Part shown: positions 16,495 to 20,000 of the stretch, piece by piece | Layout of the letters: each line of letters begins with the position of its first letter | Position numbering within the stretch: position 1 is the stretch's first letter | Origin: Chrysomallon squamiferum | Taxonomy: Eukaryota; Mollusca; Gastropoda; Neomphalida; Peltospiridae | NCBI GenBank assembly: GCA_012295275.1 | Contig: CM022667.1 | Coordinates: 13,303,416-13,323,415 of the forward strand | Direction of reading: 5' to 3' | Length of the DNA stretch: 20,000 bases | Program-made: the position numbers and the translations under genes | Notes under the pieces: model-generated | Seen by the model: only the letters and a program-made list of their open reading frames with translations | Databases searched by the model: none | Told to the model about the DNA's origin: nothing

Positions 16495-16920
16495 CATTTT
16501 CTACATAACTATTTCAACGACTGTTACACGTTTTCATAACTGTTACAATAATTGTTACAGGTTATTAAAATTTTTGCAGTAATAGTAACTATTTCCATTC
16601 CTGTTACAGTTTCGTATAACTATTAAAATAAACGTACTATTTCTACGACAGTTACAAACTGTTATTACTATTACAACAATTACAACGATCTTTGTATGAC
16701 TATTGCACATTCTTAAAACTCTTTCCATATTTTAATTATTTCTGTGACGGCTGCGAATTAGAAAAACTATTACAATAATTATAACAATTTGTACACCTAT
16801 TGCAAAATCTCGTAACTATTACTGTAATTGAAACTATTTGTGTAACTACTGCATGTTATTGCAGTACTTGTGAATACATCTTACTTCATTATAACTATTA
16901 CAGTAAGGTTATAATATTGT
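16495..16920. repeat. Highly decayed AT-rich tandem repeat, period about 28-31 bp
   Basis: The phrase TAACTATTACAATAATTGTTACA, or recognisable variants, recurs more than ten times over 425 bp. It is usually preceded by TTTC or TTGT. Spacing is mostly 28-31 bp with some shortened units. No two neighbouring units are identical, so the array is old. Confidence 0.6.
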
Positions 16921-16929
16921 GGACACACA

Positions 16930-16956
16930 ACTTCGGACACTTCGGACACTTCGGAC
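16930..16956. repeat. 9-bp tandem repeat ACTTCGGAC x3
   Basis: Three perfect contiguous copies follow a diverged GGACACACA copy. Each unit has one CpG. Confidence 0.93.
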
Positions 16957-17033
16957 ATGCGAATTTTGACCAATAAAGGAAATTAACAGTAATTTATTTT
17001 GACCTCTTCTCTCATCCATTTTTCATTATCTAT

Positions 17034-17355
17034 CACTATTTCCATAATTTTCATTTATTTATTTACTTACTTACTTATTTCACTATTTCCATAATTTTCA
17101 TTTTTTATTTACTTACTTCCTTACTTATTTATTTATTTATTTATTTTACATTTATTTATTTGTACATTATTATTATTATTATTGTTATTTACTTACTTCC
17201 TTACTTATTTATTTATTTATTTATTTTATATTTATTTATTTGTACATTATTATTATTATTGTTATTTACTTACTTCCTTACTTATTTATTTATTTAATTT
17301 TATATTTATTTATTTGTACATTATTATTATTATTATTGTTATTATTATTATTATT

Positions 17356-17403
<48 letters not shown>

Positions 17404-17404
17404 G
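17034..17404. repeat. Higher-order repeat of TTTA/TTAC/ATT modules with (GTT)16
   Basis: A 47-bp repeat of CACTATTTCCATAATTTTCA (17034 and 17081) is followed by three copies of a composite unit starting at 17111, 17191 and 17268 (80, 77 and about 75 bp). Each unit is ACTTACTTCCTTACTT, (ATTT)n, TTGTACATT, (ATT)n, GTT. The last copy runs into expanded ATT and a perfect (TTG)n at 17358-17404. Confidence 0.95.
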
Positions 17405-17846
17405 CTTTCGATAAAATTATTGTTAACATTGCTGATCTGTACCCTTTTTCTGTTTTTTGAAAAAGTAAAGAAAAATTCATAAAACCCTTGTTTTGTTTTA
17501 CTAGAAAATTTTACTTTCTAATTTTATAATAGTCACGTATAAACTACTTTTCCATAACAATGAACTCTTAACACAGAAAAGAATAAATTTTAATTTCATT
17601 ACAGTGAAAAAAGTGGGCAATATTCTGCCAACATATAATTTTAACATATACTTTTAAAATGATAAAAATCTTAATATGCAAAAATCGTATAAAACACTGC
17701 ATTAAAAGGAGAGACTACCATCTGAAACCATCACGAACTGAATAAAAAAATCACATGTATTGTTTTAATTTTATAATTTTATTATCAGTATGTGTAATAA
17801 ATAATTCCCTGGGGGTAAATAGGTGTGGTCCTGTCATTTCAATAAT
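17405..17846. other. AT-rich low-copy stretch
   Basis: No gene, repeat array or motif of note is visible. Confidence 0.5.
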
Positions 17847-18087
17847 AAAAAAAAAAAAAAAAAAAAAGAAAAAGAAAAAAGAATAGCGAGTATTGTTTAC
17901 GATGAGAATTTATGTGTTTTCGACTGAATATTTTTTTTATTAAAAAGGTAGGAAATACTTTTTCAGTGATGTATAAGATGTGATCGATAAAACAGATCGT
18001 TTAAATCATGAGGAAGATGATGTAGTGAATTTAAAAAAAAAAAAAAAGAGGAATTGTTGAAATTAGAACCCACAATTTTGTTGTCGT
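17847..18087. other. Poly(A) run and AT-rich sequence
   Basis: A21 at 17847-17867, T-rich and A-rich patches, and A15 near 18032-18046. No gene is visible. Confidence 0.6.
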
Positions 18088-18116
18088 CATGATGATGATG
18101 ATCATTATCATCATAT

Positions 18117-18164
<48 letters not shown>

Positions 18165-18205
18165 GTATTAGTCGTAGTAATAGTAGTAGTAATAGTACTG
18201 TTGCC

Positions 18206-18240
<35 letters not shown>

Positions 18241-18540
18241 CAACATCATCATCAACATCGTTGTTGATTTTTGTTACTGTTGTTGTTGTTACTGTTGTTA
18301 TTGTTGTTGTTATTGCTGTTGTTGATGTTACTATTGTTATTGTTGTCGTTACTACGTTGTTTTTATTCGACATCTTCTTTTCCTTCTTGTTCTTATTATT
18401 ACCATTATTATTACTTTCGTTGATGCTGTTGCTGTTATTACTATCTTCGTTATATTTATTATTTTTCTCGTTTCATTAATATTAATTCAATGTTATCATC
18501 ATCATCATCATCATCATCATCATCGTCGTCGTCGATGTCG
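18088..18540. repeat. Compound trinucleotide field (ATG, ATT, AGT, ATC, GTT, TCG)
   Basis: ATG/ATC words, a perfect ATT run (18119-18163), AGT, ATT (18207-18240), ATC/AAC and interrupted GTT/ACT, ending in ATC/GTC (18495-18545). Frames of up to 136 codons (Asn-, Ile-, Leu-, Thr-rich) are repeat-derived. Confidence 0.95.
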
Positions 18541-18545
18541 TCGTC

Positions 18546-18807
18546 ATTATCTTTATCACTATAATCATTTTCCTTCCATTATCACTGACTTCCCCTTGCT
18601 AAAATGTACTCCTAACATTTCTGACCATCCTAGAGTAGAATTAATTAAACTCGTCTAACATATTACAGATACTTATCAGAACTTATCTTTGCCTCAGGGC
18701 AAAACCGAAACCAATAAATATCACGATTTATTTAGGTCCGGAGGACAATAACTAGTACCCTCTGTGTGAAACATAGCATCCACAGCTTAAAACGAAAAAT
18801 ACGGAAG
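18546..18807. other. Low-copy stretch
   Basis: Complex AT-rich sequence with no recognised gene or element. Confidence 0.5.
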
Positions 18808-18826
18808 AACTTATTTATTTATTTAT

Positions 18827-18857
<31 letters not shown>

Positions 18858-18950
18858 TTTGTTTGTTTGTTTATTTGTTTATTTTATTTTGCTTGTTTGT
18901 TTATTTGTTTGTTTGTTTCCTTGCTCGTTTGTTTAATTAATTAATTGCAT
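18808..18950. repeat. (TTTA)n, (GTTA)n and (GTTT)n tetranucleotide array
   Basis: TTTA units, then TTAG units (18829-18856), then GTTT units with TTTA interruptions, all in one four-base register. Confidence 0.93.
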
Positions 18951-19235
18951 TATTTATTCACCTTAAATCATCCAATAGCTGTTTCTGCTTCTGTTACCTT
19001 TGCGTAGTTCAGAAGCGAGATCTGTATTGAGGACAACTCTGTATTTCAGAAAGGCCTTTGATTAATAAAGGTATGTACGAATAAACCAGGCTTTCAATGA
19101 AGGCGTGTTTGTATTTAGGGTAGGCCTGTTTTTAACAAATATTCACTGTAAGTCATTTTACGCGATTTTTCATACTTCTTGCACAGTTAAATTATTTTTC
19201 ATATTACTGCTGTCTTTTACATCTCAACAATTATT
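18951..19235. other. Low-copy stretch with a weak 70-bp duplication
   Basis: CTGTATTTCAG...AAGGCCTTTGATTAATAA near 19038 resembles TTGTATTTAGG...TAGGCCTGTTTTTAACAA near 19108 (about 21 of 30 positions). No gene is visible. Confidence 0.45.
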
Positions 19236-19310
19236 TATTGTTCCTTAATAAAAAAAATAATAAATAAAACAAACAAATAAATAAAATAAACAAATAAAAT
19301 AAATATGGTA
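19236..19310. repeat. A-rich AAAT/AAAC repeat
   Basis: AAAT and AAAC units in a four-base register. Confidence 0.8.
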
Positions 19311-19668
19311 CTATATCATTTCTAATTATTTTCGCTGTTTTCAAAAGCACTTTCTGGGGTTTTTTTTTTTTTTTTTTTCATTTAATTTAAAATTTTCACT
19401 CTTTTTTCCTTTCTTACATTCTCTTCTCCTTGTGGCATTTTTGTGTGTTTTCACGCCAAAACCGTAGTTTACGATAATATAAAAATGTAAGAACTGATTT
19501 AGTGGCACTTAACGGTTTTTAACCGAACCGCCAGGTTGTGGTGAATGATCTGCTTTTTAATTAAACTGTCTGTAAAACCAGTTTTTTATATATTTTTTTA
19601 ACACCTAAAAAATTGTACTAGCGGTTATTAAGCGTTCAATATAAACATTTCATACCTTTAACTGCCTA
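19311..19668. other. Low-copy stretch with poly(T)
   Basis: Contains T19 at 19360-19378. AACGGTTTTTAACCG (a Myb-type AACGG beside a 5-bp inverted repeat) lies near 19510-19524. No gene is visible. Confidence 0.5.
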
Positions 19669-19805
19669 CCTACCCATCTGTCTATTTATGTGTTTATCTA
19701 TCTGTCTGTCTATCTATCTGTCTGTCTGTCTGTCTATCTATCCATCTATCTGTCTGTCTCTCTGTCTGTCTCTCAGTCTGTGTGTGTCTGTTTATCTATC
19801 AGTAT
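19669..19805. repeat. (TCTA)n/(TCTG)n tetranucleotide repeat
   Basis: Alternating short blocks of TCTA and TCTG units, with some TCTC and GTGT. Confidence 0.93.
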
Positions 19806-19863
19806 CTCTCTCCCGTTTTTACTCTCCATTTCTGCTTCTACCCCCTCTTATGCTCACTTTCCT

Positions 19864-19974
<111 letters not shown>

Positions 19975-20000
19975 CTCTTTCGGTCCTCTATCGACATATC

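Noticed and set aside
19039-19075. Possible 21-nt microexon between TTTCAG and AAAG|GTATGT
   Set aside because: Acceptor- and donor-like words are frequent in AT-rich DNA, and there is no neighbouring exon evidence.

Overview
The window looks like intergenic or intronic DNA from an animal nuclear genome, most likely a cephalopod mollusc (octopus-like). I infer this from overall AT-richness, an extreme density of long perfect microsatellites ((CT)n tracts of 65-120 bp, (CATA)n, TCTA/TCTG, ATT/ACT/GTT trinucleotide fields), two tRNA-like SINE heads and the absence of compact genes. It cannot be proven from 20 kb alone. No protein-coding gene, rRNA or functional tRNA can be called with confidence. 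Most long open frames are translations of simple repeats, such as poly-Glu from (GAA)29 or Ser-Leu from (CT)n.

Layout. 1-1450: AT-rich sequence with GT, AT, GACA and CATA repeats, then a short CpG-containing island with a perfect CRE and a possible minus-strand first exon near 1376-1425. 1451-3500: GT tract, trinucleotide fields, an 11-bp minisatellite and a heat-shock-element match. 3500-5290: mostly AT-rich, with (GAA)29. 5290-6540: the most distinctive part. A CpG-enriched left arm carries a CTCF-like site, a 12-bp E-box palindrome and two divergent strong splice-donor sequences. It is followed by (CT)60 and then a compact CpG island (6284-6540) in an otherwise AT-rich setting. 6540-10440: a second (TC)50, low-copy stretches with a small open frame, trinucleotide fields, (CT)33 and a 32-bp minisatellite. 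10440-12450: low-copy sequence, two degenerate SINE heads in opposite orientation, an E2F match and (AG)n tracts. 12770-12970: an island with two CACGTG E-boxes, a YY1-like ATGGCGG and an ETS site, all motifs typical of metazoan core promoters. 13000-16300: A-rich and purine-rich repeats, a long decayed trinucleotide field, and low-copy sequence with a CRE-like site and palindromes. 16300-20000: decayed minisatellites, a higher-order TTTA/TTAC/ATT repeat, trinucleotide fields, TCTA/TCTG and (TC)51.

No set of genes working together is visible. The best candidate for an undescribed functional locus is the CpG-rich 5290-6540 block, read as a possible bidirectional promoter with non-coding leader exons. 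The promoter-like island at 12770-12970 is second. Both are hypotheses that transcription-start, RNA-seq and chromatin data would decide.
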